Shown here piece after piece: positions 23,346 through 35,819 of a stretch of 64,000 nucleotides of DNA (the stretch's first letter is position 1; each line of letters begins with the position of its first letter). The stretch lies in NCBI RefSeq assembly GCF_021869535.1, contig NW_026262690.1, forward strand, positions 92,905,995-92,969,994. Direction: 5' to 3'. The position numbers were made by a program, and so were the translations under genes. The notes under the pieces are model-generated. The model ran no database searches and had not been told where the DNA came from. It worked only from the letters and a program-made list of their open reading frames with translations. Source of the DNA: Mytilus californianus. Its lineage: Eukaryota; Mollusca; Bivalvia; Mytilida; Mytilidae.

Positions 23346-26155
23346 GACCATATTTCTATTCCTCAGTTACACTAGGGGGTTTCCTATTCTTGATTTCTCC
23401 ATCGTAAGTTAAAGCAAGATTTAAATTGATTTGAGGGAGAGGAAGACCACGTTCAAATTTGACGATGCAGTTGTAAATATTTACTGAAAATTATCTTCCA
23501 AAAATAGAACTGTTTAATGTTTGGTACCCACCAAATCAGACGCCATCGATGTAGCTCTATGTAAACGTCCGAAACAGGGTTTGTTACTTAAATTTGTGGG
23601 TTTTTTTTTCTGTGCCAATTATTGACTTATTAAATATTATTCAGTATTTACACTGGTAAATTCAAAAAAATAAAGTCTACTTATATAAAACACCGTCACT
23701 GTCAACGGGCACACCGTGTTTCCTTGTGTCAATATAACAAAACTTCTAATAACATCTGTCTAAAAGACTTGTTGTTTGGCTGTTTTGTGAATGTGTTGGT
23801 TGATTTTAACCAAATATATAGCAGCAAAAATGTATAATATCTATGACGTTTACATAATGATAATGATAAATCTGTTTAAAGTCTGTAAAGTGTTTCGATT
23901 TGGATGACAGATTAGACATTGGAACCGCGACTTGAGGAAATGGCATATCGGAAAGGAGAACAAAGTTTGCCTTGCATCACGACACATATGGATGAATGAA
24001 TAGCATACATGTCGAGGAAATGTTGATTCTAAAATAACCAACATTTATAGTAATTCACAAATAAAGGGTTAAGACAAATTTAATTTTCACTTTTCAGGTT
24101 TACGTAAAAAAAGATATATAAGACAGATAACAGCGTATAATTAAATATAAAAAGAAACAACCTTCCCTCTAGGTAATCCTGCATGGCGTAGATTAAGGAA
24201 TTTAAGATATACCCCATGTATAGTTTTACACAAATCATTACTTTCAAATCGATTTTCGCCCTTTATATGAACCAAAGATTTGGGAAAACAGCTACTCATC
24301 AAACATTTGTTTTACGTACGTATGATTAATCTTTTAAACTCTCCTTAAAAAAGTACTAAATGTACAGTTTTACAAAAATAAATGAACATATGGCTTTTTA
24401 AAAGGCGTGGAATGCATTTACTTGAGGCTTTTATTCAATCACAACTAAACACGGAATATTATTTGTACTAGTAAGCCCCGATGTATTGTCCTTTTAAAAT
24501 AAAAAAAATTCGATTGAATTATTTAAGCTTAGAAGCGGATTTAAGGTGTTGGAGGTCCCCCTTATAGTGCTACATATTTAGTTAATCCATAGACTTTTAA
24601 CACGTCCCACTCCGAAATCATGTCGTCTTGCTGGTCGGCCCTTCTTTTTAAAATCCTGGATCCGCATCTGAAACTGAGTGCGATATGAATTTTTTACCAG
24701 TTCATAATTAATATTTTAATGTTCATGCAAAAAATTAAGAAATTGATTTTGAATTGGCTTCAATAATTGTCGAAGTCCTTTTGAGGACAACCATTTGATT
24801 CTAAAGGTTGGGCCTGGCAGATTTTGTAAACAAATATTCTGGCCCCCATTAAGTTTGAATTAAATATTTTTTTTTATCACACATGAAAAAAAATACAGGC
24901 AAAAAAATATTGAAGATATTCAAAATAGTGTTGGCTCGCTTCTCTCGCCGAATCTACTAAGGTATACAATAGTTAACGAAATAATGGCAGTGGAAAATTC
25001 CAAAGGCAAAGAGAGCGTATCTGTTTTGCGTACCTGTCCGTTCGTCCGTCCGTCTGTCCGTCTGTCTGTCTGTCTAAATAAATATATCAAGATAAATCTT
25101 TCAATCCATTCCACAGAGTATCATGTGTTATTGATAGAATGTTGGATAATTTTATATTACACTTGATGAATTCTACCAGTTTCAAAATAGATAATGACAA
25201 TATGATGTGATAAGTTTTAAAATCAGAGGGTTGTCCGGCGATTCTTTATAATCTACCTGATTCATACATTAAAATCTACCACTATAGTTTAATTTAATCG
25301 ATTATTAAATATCACTCTCGTTCTTTGGTCTATACATTATTTAGGTTGTGCCCTACAACTACCTACCTTAGTTTGAATATGCTGTATCTGTATTTAGTCT
25401 CTTTTGTAACAAATCAAGGGCAGATTAAAAAGGAAAGTTCCATCGTGATTCCTTGTATAGATTCTTTTGCTAATGGAAGTCGTGATAAGAAAAGATGACA
25501 GCTGAGAGATAGAAGCTCCAATTTTTGATTAACCGTCTTTAACATTTGCGTTCAGCTTTGTTCTTTGGTTTCCAATGGGCTTCAGAAGGGATAAAATTTG
25601 ACAAAAAGATTTTCAGGTTAAGCATGTGACTATTTAGTATATCATTGGAGAATTCACATACTCATACATTCCTAAATTTAAAAGGGCGGATTATATTTGT
25701 TTGGAATCAGGTGAGCCATGATGCTCTGGACATAAATGACCTTGTCCAATCAAAGTTCTAATTACAAGCGAATTGTACTAGAATGTTCCTTCAAGCTGTT
25801 CATCACATTCTCCAGCATTTTCATAATTAAATAATGTTCACCCTAAGTCATCCTAATGTTGGTAAATCCTTAAATGTGTTTTCAAACAAAAAAAGTTTGC
25901 ATAGTTGACTTTATTTATTCTATTGGATGCAAAATAAAAAAAAATAAACATAAAGAAATGTATTTTAAAAGGCATATTAGATAAATGTTTACAATTGACA
26001 AGTTAGATTCGATAGTCTAAAGTCGAAATATTTAAATAAGGGATCGTCTCAAAAGTATTAATTCAATTGTTGCTTTAATAGGCACATCAATGTCAGTTTT
26101 ATAACATAACTTCGAATAAATATAAAAACATTGTGAGTGAAGGTTTTTCCACCTT
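23346..26155. other. No gene seen
   Basis: Long AT-rich stretch. The only clear local feature is the GTCC/GTCT tract at 25033-25075. The opposed frames around 24920-25166 run through that tract and are artefacts. Confidence 0.45.
25033..25075. repeat. GTCC/GTCT microsatellite
   Basis: Tetranucleotide tract CTGTCCGTTCGTCCGTCCGT continuing as TCTG units, with interruptions. Confidence 0.9.
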
Positions 26156-26159
26156 TTAT

Positions 26160-27250
26160 AACATGGTTATTTATTGGTTTGTTGGTTGGTTGATAAATTG
26201 GTTGCATATCATAATTTTTGACGAATTTCACATTTATTAATCAATGAATGGTTTGGTTCGTTTTCTTGATTGAATGATTTATTGGTAGACAGTTTCGTCA
26301 TATTAAACATGTTAAAAGACGCATAGTTCATATTAATCTATTTATTGATTGATTGTTACGGCAATGTCCAATGACAAATATTTAACGCAAATTATTTACT
26401 CATGGAATGATAAATGCACCGTGTTCCAAAACAAAGAGGAAGTGCGGGAACCAGTTCTTCGATAATAAAAATACACAGGGTTGGAGTCCTATGAACAAGC
26501 GAAACAAAAAGATAGGACCTAGATCCCTTTTTTATTACACAATTTCGGGTCAGTTCAACATGTTTATTTTGTATGTAGATCATGGTATTTCTTTAAGAAC
26601 ATTCAAGTATGTAATACCTTCTCCTTTCCCCTTCCAAAACATTTCCTTGGATTTTCCTTTATGAATTTCAAAGGGAACATACAAGGATTAACAACCCCTA
26701 AAATATCATTTTATATTCCTTTGTGAATTTCCCTTTTTCTAGGGATCGTCGGAATTAATTTTTTTATATCTATTTGTTGTTTGTGCATTTTGTTTTCATT
26801 GTTATTAAAATCGGACCTGGATCTTAATTTTTTTTACATTTCTATGTGAATCTGAAAATTCCCTCTTATTTCCTTTTCCGCTTTTACCTATAGACCCTAC
26901 CACGTGACTTTGTGTATCTAATTGAGGAAGTGATCACCATTCTGTCTCTTTTTGTAGGCGATGGATGGGGACATTTAACCTGTTTCTCTGATAACAGAAT
27001 GCTCGTTAAATATTCGTCACTGAACGTTTAACAAACAATCAATCAATGAGATATTCAATATGAAATATGTGTCTCTTTACGTTATACAAACTGTAAATAA
27101 ATCTCAATAAATCATTCTATCAATCAATAAACAAATCAAACAATCAATCAACCAATACACATACCGACCAACCAACCCATCTCAATGAAGAACTTGATCT
27201 CTGATATGCAAACAGTTTATCAACCAATCAACAAATCACGTATCAAAAAA
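26160..27250. repeat. Complementary TTGG/ATTG-rich tracts in inverted arrangement
   Basis: 26165-26280 is rich in TTGGTTGG and TTGATTGAATG words on the plus strand. 27040-27235 is rich in CAATCAATCAACC and CCGACCAACCAACCC words, their approximate complement. The tracts are degenerate and about 800 bases apart, upstream of the TPR pseudogene. No coding region lies between. Confidence 0.5.
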
Positions 27251-27540
27251 AATGTTTAACTTACGAAAAAGACCTTCTTTAACAATTGTTTGCTGAAACA
27301 GCTATTTGCTTAAACAATTATTTTACATTTATTGGTAGCAATGTTATAAAAGCTAAAATGTTACGCAGTAAATCAACAATGAAGTTAATACTTTTGAGAT
27401 GATCCTTATTTAAATGTCTCAACTCTAGACTCTCGACTCTCCATTGTCAATTGTAAACATTTATCTAACATGTCTATATTTAAATGTATTTACGTTAGAA
27501 ATACTTTGCCGATAATCAAAGTTCAATATCAATATTTTAG

Positions 27541-29611
27541 AAAGAAAAACATATTTTATTGATACACCTTCAAATGAAATGACAGAAGAATAGGCAGTAT
27601 CAGTTTGTCCAGGATTCTACAGACTCAATCTGAACTTAATGTACATAGAAGATACACGTACAATTAAAAAAAGAAAAGAAATATTAAAAGAAGCAAAAGT
27701 AAAAGAAAATGCAGTTGTACATGAAGCTATTTTTCTTATGAAAAATGTACTTGCACATTATTTTTCACACCGCAGTTGTTTGGCAAGAAATTTACTAAAA
27801 TTAAAAGATAGTTTAAAAATTAATCCGAAACACCTGAACACTCTCGGAGACCTTTCCAAAATGCACAGGAAAATCCATATAGATGAAGAAGCAAAATTGT
27901 TCGACGATGATATTCAAAACATTTAGATAAGCAATAATTTTGAAGACCGTAAGTAAATTGCTTATTGCCTATTAGAGCAAGGCTACGCATCACTGTTTGA
28001 AGATTATGTTAACTACGAAAAGAAAGCGCGTTTAAGCTTAAAAGAAGCTTCAAAGCAGTTGATGGTAGAAGTTACAAATGCCAAAGATGACAGGTAACAC
28101 CGACTCCAAAACGCAACGCAATATACGTTGAAAGCTCAGTGTATACTTAATGCTATGGCTTGTAAGCACAAAAATGTCAGTATTCACCTCAAAAGCTAAC
28201 AAAACCTTTAAACAGACTTATTAAGAAGGGATATAGTTACGATACTGTTGTCAGGTCATTAAAGATTGCATATTTTGGCTTTAATATTGATTCACTTATA
28301 GGGTCTTTGCATCGAAATTAAACACAATTGCTTTAGAACCAGTTGTTGGCATGACACGGGTTATGTTCTTCTCATATATTTTATGACGGTATAATACTAA
28401 ACCTCTAACAGGAGGGATTGTGCCTGATATTCATATGATGACGACATAATCTTTCAATCACTTTAATTGAGGTCTGGAGCTGGCATGTCAGTAACTGCTA
28501 GTAGTCTGTTGATATTTATGTATCATTGTCATTTTGTTTATTTTCTTTTGTTTCCTATTCTGACATCGGACTCGGACTTCTCTTGTACTGAGTTTTACTG
28601 TGCGTACTGTTGTGCGTTTGTTTTTTCTACATTGGCTAGAGGTATAGGGGGAGGATTGAGATCTCAAAAAACATGTTTAACCCCGCTGCATTTTTGAGCC
28701 TGTCCCAAGTCAGGGGCCTCTGGCCTTTGTTAGTCTTGTATCATTTTTAATTTTAGTTTCCTGTGTATAATTTGGAGTTTAGTATGACGTCCATTATCAC
28801 TGAACTAGTATACATATTTGTTTAGGGGCCAGCTGAAGGACGCCTCCGGGTGCGAGAGTTTCTCGCTGCATTGAAGACCCATTGGTGGCCTTCGGCTGTT
28901 GTCTGCTCTATGGTCGGGTTGTTGTTTCTTTGACACATTCCCCATTTCCATTCTCAATTTTATTAATGCTATGTTTGAACAGCCTATGAATCATCATTTG
29001 CTAGAAAAGCGTCAAAATGGCGTTGCGTTTTTTCAAGAAGGAATCAAGTGGTTACAAAACTTGTCTATTGCTAAATCGGAGATAACTGTTTGGAAATTTG
29101 ACCATGCTATTGCTTGTAATAGACTCTACAGGTCCTTGCGGAAATGTACAGATGAAAACACAAATACAAAATTGAATAAAGTGACCAATGAATCCTGTTG
29201 TCTATTTATGGAAGTTGTTATAGATTTACCAAAAGATATAACAGATTATGCCTTTTACAGAGCTCGATCGTACGCCTATATGCAGATATTTTAATATCAA
29301 GAAGGGATAGCTTACATGATAGTATGTGCATTGACATGAAAAGCATTGAAAGTGGAAAAGGTGAATTTGAAGCAATGCAAAAAGACCTAGAAAAATGCCG
29401 TAAGAATATACCCAAACGACGAAGTAATTTTACATCGATACGGCGAAGCTTTATGAAAGTTGTCCAACAATAAACATAATGAGTTATGCATGCTAGAAAA
29501 AGCAGAGAAATTGCTAACAACCGCTATTGACTTAAACCGAAAGACACATCTAGCTAAGTATGCAACGAAAAGCAGTGTTTACATTGCAATGTTTCACTTA
29601 CTTGAAAAGTC
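27541..29611 (+). pseudogene. TPR pseudogene, paralogue of the TPR-TIR gene
   Basis: It aligns with exon 1 of the gene at 47591. The TTTTAG acceptor-like site before the start is conserved. The start codon is lost (TTGATACACC where the gene has ATGGATACATC). An in-frame TAG follows soon after, with further stops at about 27925, 27954 and 28096. Recognisable blocks are VCPGFYRLNLNLMYI, NPKHLNTLGDL, CLLEQGYASLFEDYVNYEKK and, after an 805-base insertion, HLLEKRQNGVAFFQEGIKW, DITDYAFYRARSYAY and SIESGKGEFEAMQKD. Similarity ends at about 29611, at the equivalent of residue 420 of the intact protein, so the rest of the helical region and the TIR domain are missing. It is clearly dead and derives from a gene duplication rather than a processed copy, because the intronic flank before the start resembles the parent. 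Confidence 0.88.
28158..28962 (+). mobile_element. Family R1 retroposon with 11-bp target-site duplication
   Basis: It is inserted in the TPR pseudogene and flanked by exact copies of TTAATGCTATG at 28147-28157 and 28963-28973. Removing the insert and one copy restores colinearity with the parent gene. The element contains a short frame near its head (GYSYDTVVRSLK ... SLHRN, then stop), TTTATGACGGTATAATAC, ACATCGGACTCGGACTTC, TAGAGGTATAGGGGGAGG, the shared core, GGGGCCAGCTGAAGGACGCC, and ends CCATTCTCAATTTTAT. There is no poly-A tail. I infer a non-LTR-type retroposon, probably 5'-truncated. Confidence 0.8.
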
Positions 29612-29764
29612 AATTAATTTGATTATTGGCTGAAGGTCTTTACAAATTTGGAAATGTTAGTATAAAAGTATAAAATTCCAAAATTAAAAACAAAACATGA
29701 ATGATGTCTTGAAAATTTGGAGCATTCAGAAATGAAAAATAGATAGCACCAAGGATGATCGAAA

Positions 29765-29950
29765 ATTAGAAGTCCAATCAAAACAGACAACACCATAGCT
29801 CAAAAATTAAAAACGACACAAATATTATAAAACAAAAAATAGAATAACCGGGAAACACGAATCCTATCAAAAACTGGGGTGGATTCAGGTATTCCGGAAG
29901 GGTAGTCAGTTCCTGCTCTTCGTAAGGCATCCATCGTGTTGTTCAAACTT
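29765..29950 (-). repeat. Penelope-like 3' tail
   Basis: AAGTCCAATCAAAACAGACA, AACACGAATCC, TCAGGTATTCCGGAAGGG and GGCATCCATCGTGTTG match the tail series in order. It begins about 150 bases after the TPR pseudogene remnant ends. Confidence 0.6.
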
Positions 29951-29954
29951 GTAG

Positions 29955-30195
29955 AAATCCAGCAAAAAGTAGCTTTTTTCTTAAAATGTCCTGTACCAAG
30001 TCAGGAAAATGGCCATTGTTATATTATAGTTCGTTTCTGTGTGTGTTACATTTTAATGTTGTGTTTTTGTTGTGTCGTTGTTCTCCTCTTATATTTGATG
30101 CGTTTCCCTCAGTTTTAGTTTGTAACCCGGATTTGTTTTTATCTCTATCGATTTATGAGTTTCGAACAGCTACTGTTGCCTTTATTTGATAATGT
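29955..30195 (+). repeat. Family C repeat
   Basis: TCCTGTACCAAGTCAGGAAA, TGTTGTGTCGTTGTTCTCC, CCTCAGTTTTAGTTTGTAAC and CCCGGATTTG match the copies at 11820 and 53905. Confidence 0.65.
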
Positions 30196-32595
30196 CACAT
30201 TCGAGGAAAAGAGAACATTTCTAGGTAAAATAGTATAATTTAGCCCGAAGTATAGAGTATTTTTTAGTATGAGTATGATTTCGAAGAAACGTTAAACTTT
30301 CATTTTGTTCAATTAAAAGTAGAACTAGGATAATTGTATACTTTTTCGTTTGTTAATATATTTTTTGCCGTCTTTCTATACATTTGTAAAGTATTTGTCT
30401 CTTTGTTTTCCTACTCTCATTATTCTCCTAAAAGAATCATCTATTTTGATCCATGTTTTGTTACTTTTTGCCGGATGAATACTCAAACTTTTTTTAACAA
30501 TTGTTTACAACCAACTCTTGCGTATTTACTAAACAGTGTAATTTTTTTTAACCAATGCTTTACATCGTTCTAAGATAAAACAAAAAAATAACAAAGAATA
30601 AAGACAAAACTCTTGTATGTTTGAAAAAGAATCAATCAAGCGTCCATGATAAGCATGTATATGAATGCCAAGCTACATACTTAGTGTTTCCTATCTGACT
30701 ATATCATTTTCAAGTATACACACATATAAAGGTGTAAAGTAAGACAAGAACTGTAAGTTGAAAAAAGATACTCCAACTTTTGACTATTTGTCTGCCAGTA
30801 TTGAATAAATTCTTTCATATGATAACAATTGTTGTTCATGGGTATTTCTATTAATGGGTAAGGGAAATAGTATATTGACGGAAAATATCGTTTCACAAGG
30901 CATGTATTTAATATGTCATCAAAAGCAGCCTTTTTAGAAAAATGACGATTATTAAGCTACTGTTTATAATTTTTTTTCAGGGAATTTCGTTAATATAACC
31001 CGGGTTCGGAACATTTTTTATTACAAAAATTATCTAAATAGAGTGAAATTTTTTGAGACTTCCCTTTATCGTTCACGTTAGTTGTTTTCCTTTAAAAAGC
31101 ATTACATAATCTATACTTCGTTATGTTTCACATCATAAAATGCATAACACTTTCCTATGTTGTTCCTCATTTAAATTTTCACTTTTTCGTCGAAAGAATA
31201 TTTACATCATTGTCGAATCCAATTCTATTGAACAGACAAGTAATTTAAAAAAAATCTTTGAAATTTATAAATGATTGATTTGACTGCATGTGATCATTGT
31301 AAATCTTGCGATAACCCCTAATAAAAAAATGTCTGTAGTCCTAGGCATAGGTGTAAGATTTTTGCCTTATAGATATTATTCATATCACTTATAATGCATA
31401 TTGTATTGCAGTTTGATTATGATATTTATCTAATGTAGAGATTTAAAATGTATATTCAATACTACTGTGTATCGAGACCTGTACTGTTAGAGAGTTGTCT
31501 CATTGACACTCATACCAAATCTTCTTATATCTGTACTGTTAGAGAGGCCCAAAGACGATACATTTTTCATTAATTTAAAATTTCTAATGTTAAGAGCAGG
31601 GGTTTTAGGATTTTCTACTAAGGGGCGCATATTTGGTTAATTAACCGCTTCATATTCAGGTTAACTGTTAATGGTTCAGTTTTGTTTTACTATCATGGCT
31701 ATTTCTGTAAAGAATTAATTGGATAATTCGACCAATTATTGGGTTCGAGAGACTTTGTATTAACATCCTAAAATTAAGATGACAGTAGTTTACCGATGTT
31801 CAAATCATTTTAATTGATTGGGAAGGGACAAATCAAAACAACATACACCGAGATAATTTTTAAGACAGTATTACTTGATATTATCAGAGTATTTCCTCGA
31901 TATTCAACTTTAATATACAGAAATCGCTAGTCAGATGAGCTTGAAGTTTTGCCGTATGTTAGGCTTACGTGTCTATGTGTGCTATGAGTTATGATATTTT
32001 ATTTGTGCATGAGAGCATACTTATGAGTACTTTGATGGACCATAAGAAAGGTTGACTTTACTAAATAACAGTACCCTAATATTCATATCACGTTTAAACC
32101 TATGGTTTAACTTGAGTAACAGTAAGTGTTATTGTCATGAGGTCTTCAGCGATTTCCATGGGACCATATGTCGAGAGCAATTGAATGATACATAAGAATC
32201 CCATTGTGCCATTTTGTTCCATGTTTTGAGAGGTAATTTGCACAACTATGCAATATTAGAAATAAATAATTAACAATCAAAAGTACAACTTCTATCTTTT
32301 GTATATAAAATGGCGAATAATCGGTCTTCAGCCCAATCTGCAAGTAAACTTCGTTTGTATGATAGGTAGTAGTTTTGTTTTAGGAATGGAAGTGCTGTGC
32401 ATTCTAATAAATGGTGACACTTAAACTACTTGTATAGTACCATTGTTCTATCTTTTATCCTACTGCCCGGATCTGCAGAATGAATTAAATTGTTACATGA
32501 ATTCCTAGTTCAATTAAGTACATAAGTATAGGCAACAGTAGAGTGTCTTTGTTAACATCTCGACAATCCATTTAGAATATAAAAACCGGTTATCA
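30196..32595. other. No gene seen
   Basis: AT-rich. A short family D end (AGAGTTGTCTCATTGACACT, CATACCAAATCTTC) lies at 31487-31530. Near 31995-32090 a segment with TTTGTGCATGAG and CCATAAGAAAGG resembles 53790-53870. Nothing coding is supported. Confidence 0.45.
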
Positions 32596-32599
32596 CTTC

Positions 32600-33260
32600 A
32601 TTACATACAAAACTAAAGACTGAGCCATAGGGACTCCGCCTAAACAGGGAGTGAACTCGAAGGTCCGGAAGGGTTAGCAGTTCATGTTCCACGTGTGAGA
32701 CCCGTCGTGTTGCTCGAGCAAGTAAAATCCAGTAATAAGTCGCTTTAGGTTTGGTTAAAAAGGAGAATAAGAGGACGGGATCTAGGATGTAACAAATAGG
32801 GCATATCTGTAGTCATATGTGACACAGATAGTTATGTCAACGGTCAACCAAACTAGGAAAACTTTTGAAGGAATGACTCCCACTTTACAACTCGGAACTC
32901 TTGGTGCAACAGCTTCCTTGTAAACAGTAAACCTCTTTCAAGGAATTATGATAGAAAACGCATGCCCTGGAATATCGTATGAACTAGGAGATATATTCTG
33001 CGTATACAGGCGCTGCTGGAATATTGCTTTACAGAAATGAAAGGAATACAATTTGAAAAATTAAATCATCTGTTTTGTCGTAAAGTTTAGATCTTACTCG
33101 AATGTCTCGATGTAAGTCAAGATATGAGACAGCCTTGACTGTATCTGTTGCATCCTTTATTTCAACTTCGTTGGAAATAGTTGCAGCCAACATATTCAGG
33201 ACTGTTGAAAACTACATCCGCATGTAATGTGGACATTTATAATCTTTTTTCAACAATTAT
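32600..33260 (-). mobile_element. Penelope-like fragment, minus strand
   Basis: Like 141-900 it contains the 3' tail (GACTGAGCCATAGGGACTC, GGGTTAGCAGTTCATGTTCC, CCCGTCGTGTTGCTCG) and then the C-terminal reverse-transcriptase codons on the minus strand (GCAACAGCTTCCTTGTAAAC, CAGGCGCTGCTGGAATATTG). All frames are broken. It stops near 33260, before the YIDD region. Confidence 0.65.
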
Positions 33261-34470
33261 TTAGACAGACCTTTATTTTCGATATATGTGTCTATCGTTT
33301 TATGTCTTTTGGCTTTTATTAGTTTTGCTAAGTTTTTTTCGTGTTGGTCCTTTAATGTTTATATTGGTACTTTTAAGCATTCTTAATCTTCACACTCTTA
33401 CTACGGTAGTATGAGCGTTAGGCTTTCCGTTCTGTGTCCATCCTTTTATGGTTTGTTCGTCCGTCTCGGTACATCTGCAAACTACTGTTGTTTTAATCAT
33501 ATTAGATAAAAGCTTTTGTTTAAGGCAGATAACTATTATGTTGTGGTCCAATAGACTTTAAACTTAGTACATTAATACAAATGTTTATTAAGACCTGAAA
33601 TTTTTCAGATGTGTGACAAATTGGAATTTGCACCAAGATATCGAGGTTCACTGACGATGTTAATAGTGGAAGCGGCCCATGGTGTCATATGGTTCTCGTT
33701 GGGTTTTTTCACCACCTCAAAACATTTATTTTGTTTTGATAAGGAATCATTTCTTTCACCTAAAGTATGAACACAATATAAAGTAATTGATAAAAACATG
33801 TATTGTTATTTATATGTCAAGGTTCGTCATATGAGCATTTTTGTTTGAATAACTGTTGACGTGGTCTATACGTGATTGAAACAGCTACCCATCAAACAAA
33901 TCAAATAAGAGACGTCTATATGTCAAAATACAGGCTTCAACAAGAGACAGGTGTATATACAATATGACACGCTCTAAACGAACCAAGTGTACCAAGGTTT
34001 GTGTATTAATAAACTATCAAAGATTTGTAAAGAAAACATAAAAATATGACACATGATTCGATTAATATGACTTAGGATATTTTCATAAACATATGGCTGG
34101 TACTAACCGTTGTTTTCTTAAGTTTCGGCTTCTGCTCGCGCTGGTGTAGTTGATATGATATCTATCATTGTTTTGTTACTATTAATCTTTTTTTTTTATT
34201 TGGGCGAAAAAGAGATCACGCATTTGATATCGGTTTAATGCGATACTATTTTATATTCTTTGGAAAAATTGCATGCCTCTATATAATAATGTTTAAAAAT
34301 GAAGATGTTAAAACATATCATATCCACCAAGTACATATTGTGAAAGACAATAAATTCAGAATTTTTTGTATTTTGTGTTGAAAAAAGAATGTATCATTTG
34401 GGCAAGGGAGGGGAATAAAACATCAGTCGACGAAAGACGGAAAGCTTATTCACCAAAATACAAAGACAAA
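33261..34470. other. No gene seen
   Basis: AT-rich with no motif. The frame at 33605-33799 (minus) is unremarkable. Confidence 0.4.
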
Positions 34471-34639
34471 CCGATCTGTAGATAATTGTCTTATTTGTAA
34501 TCATACCACACCTCCTTATTCTATATCATAAAGATCAGTTCGCATATCACAACAAAAGACAAGTCTGTGTTTATGTTTGATGTTTTCCTGCTTTGTATCG
34601 ATCTGATGAGTTAAGCATTTTTCAACTGATTTTTACAGT

Positions 34640-35020
34640 TTGTTCTTATGTTGTGCTGTTACACCACTGTCCCAGGTTAGGGGGACGGTTGAGCGCTCAC
34701 AAACATGTTAAACCCGGCCACATTCATTATGTGCCTTTACCAAGTCAATAGCATGTAGTTCAGTAGTTGTCGTTGGTTCATGTCTGTTATATTTGTTTTT
34801 TGGTTAATTGTTTTGTTATAAATTAGGCCGTTGGTTTTTCATTTGAATTGTTTCATATTTTTCATGTCGGGGCCTTTTAATAGCCGACTTTACGGTATGG
34901 GGTTTTCTCATTGTTGAAGGCCGTATGGTTACCTATAATTGCTCACATCCACTTTATTTGAACTTTGATGAATAGTTGGCTCATTGGCAATCATACCTCA
35001 TCTCCTTATTTTTATAAAGA
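34640..35020 (+). repeat. Family D SINE-like repeat, long copy
   Basis: It is colinear with 2605-2975: GCTGTTACACCACTGTCCC, a core variant (AACATGTTAAACCCGGCC, CCTTTACCAAGTCAATAGC), TTAGGCCGTTGG, GGGGCCTTTTAATAGCCGAC, GTTGGCTCATTGGCAATC. A truncated family D end also occurs at 34475-34535. Confidence 0.7.
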
Positions 35021-35034
35021 TATAGCTATACGAA

Positions 35035-35185
35035 CCTAACCAAACACAGTCCCTTATCAAATTGCAAAATCAAAAGCTCAAATATATCAAACGAATGGAA
35101 AACAACTGTCATATTCCTGACTTGGTACAGGCATTTATGTAGAAAATGGTTGATTAAACCTGTTTTTATAGCTAGCTTAACCTCG
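35035..35185 (+). repeat. Family I repeat
   Basis: CAGTCCCTTATCAAATTGC, CTGACTTGGTACAGGCA and GTTTTTATAGCTAGCT match the 23081-23275 copy. It lies immediately after a family D copy. Confidence 0.6.
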
Positions 35186-35194
35186 CACGTGTAT

Positions 35195-35325
35195 AAATAA
35201 AGGCAACAGTAGTATACCGCTGTTCAAAAGTCACAAATCGATTAAGAGAAAACAAATCCGGGTTACAAACTAAAACCGAAGGAAGCACACCAACTTTAAG
35301 AGGAAAACAACAGAAAAAGAAAGTT
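35195..35325 (-). repeat. Family C repeat, reverse
   Basis: It is the reverse complement of the family C end: AGTAGTATACCGCTGTTCAA, AAATCCGGGTTACAAACTAA, then AGGAAAACAACAG. Confidence 0.6.
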
Positions 35326-35819
35326 CCAATAGATATTTGACAAAACTATTAAAGCTTGAAATATGATTTAAATCACAGTTTTTAGTACAAAAAGCTATTT
35401 CCTGAATAAATAGATACATGCTATTTGTGATGCTTATCTGTAGTGAAATAAAGCTCTTATGGAAAAAAAAAATAAATATAAAAATGCATTGTTAATATTT
35501 TTACAAATATAATAGAATTATTTAATTTATTTGAGGGTTAAAACTATCTAATTGTTAAGTAAAATGAAAGGACAGGAACTTTGGGTTAATTTGATGTTTT
35601 CATTTTTTTCTCCATACCAGCACGTTGATTTGAATTATAGCAATGTCTTGCCATCCCTTCCTTCTTTATAATTTGTTATTTATAGTTCTTTGTTACACAC
35701 GTTAGTTTAATAAATATATTGTATCAAAACTGAGATTTATTATGCTTCGCTAAATTCCGTTTTTTTCAAAATGTTTCAGACTCATTAAGTTGAATGATCG
35801 AAATATAAATTATAAACAT

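Noticed and set aside
24920-25166. Opposed frames rich in Arg-Ser or Thr-Asp-Gly repeats
   Set aside because: Translations of the GTCC/GTCT microsatellite.
28467-28697. 76-residue plus frame resembling one at 10761-10946
   Set aside because: Similarity is due to both lying in R1 copies; other R1 copies break the frame.
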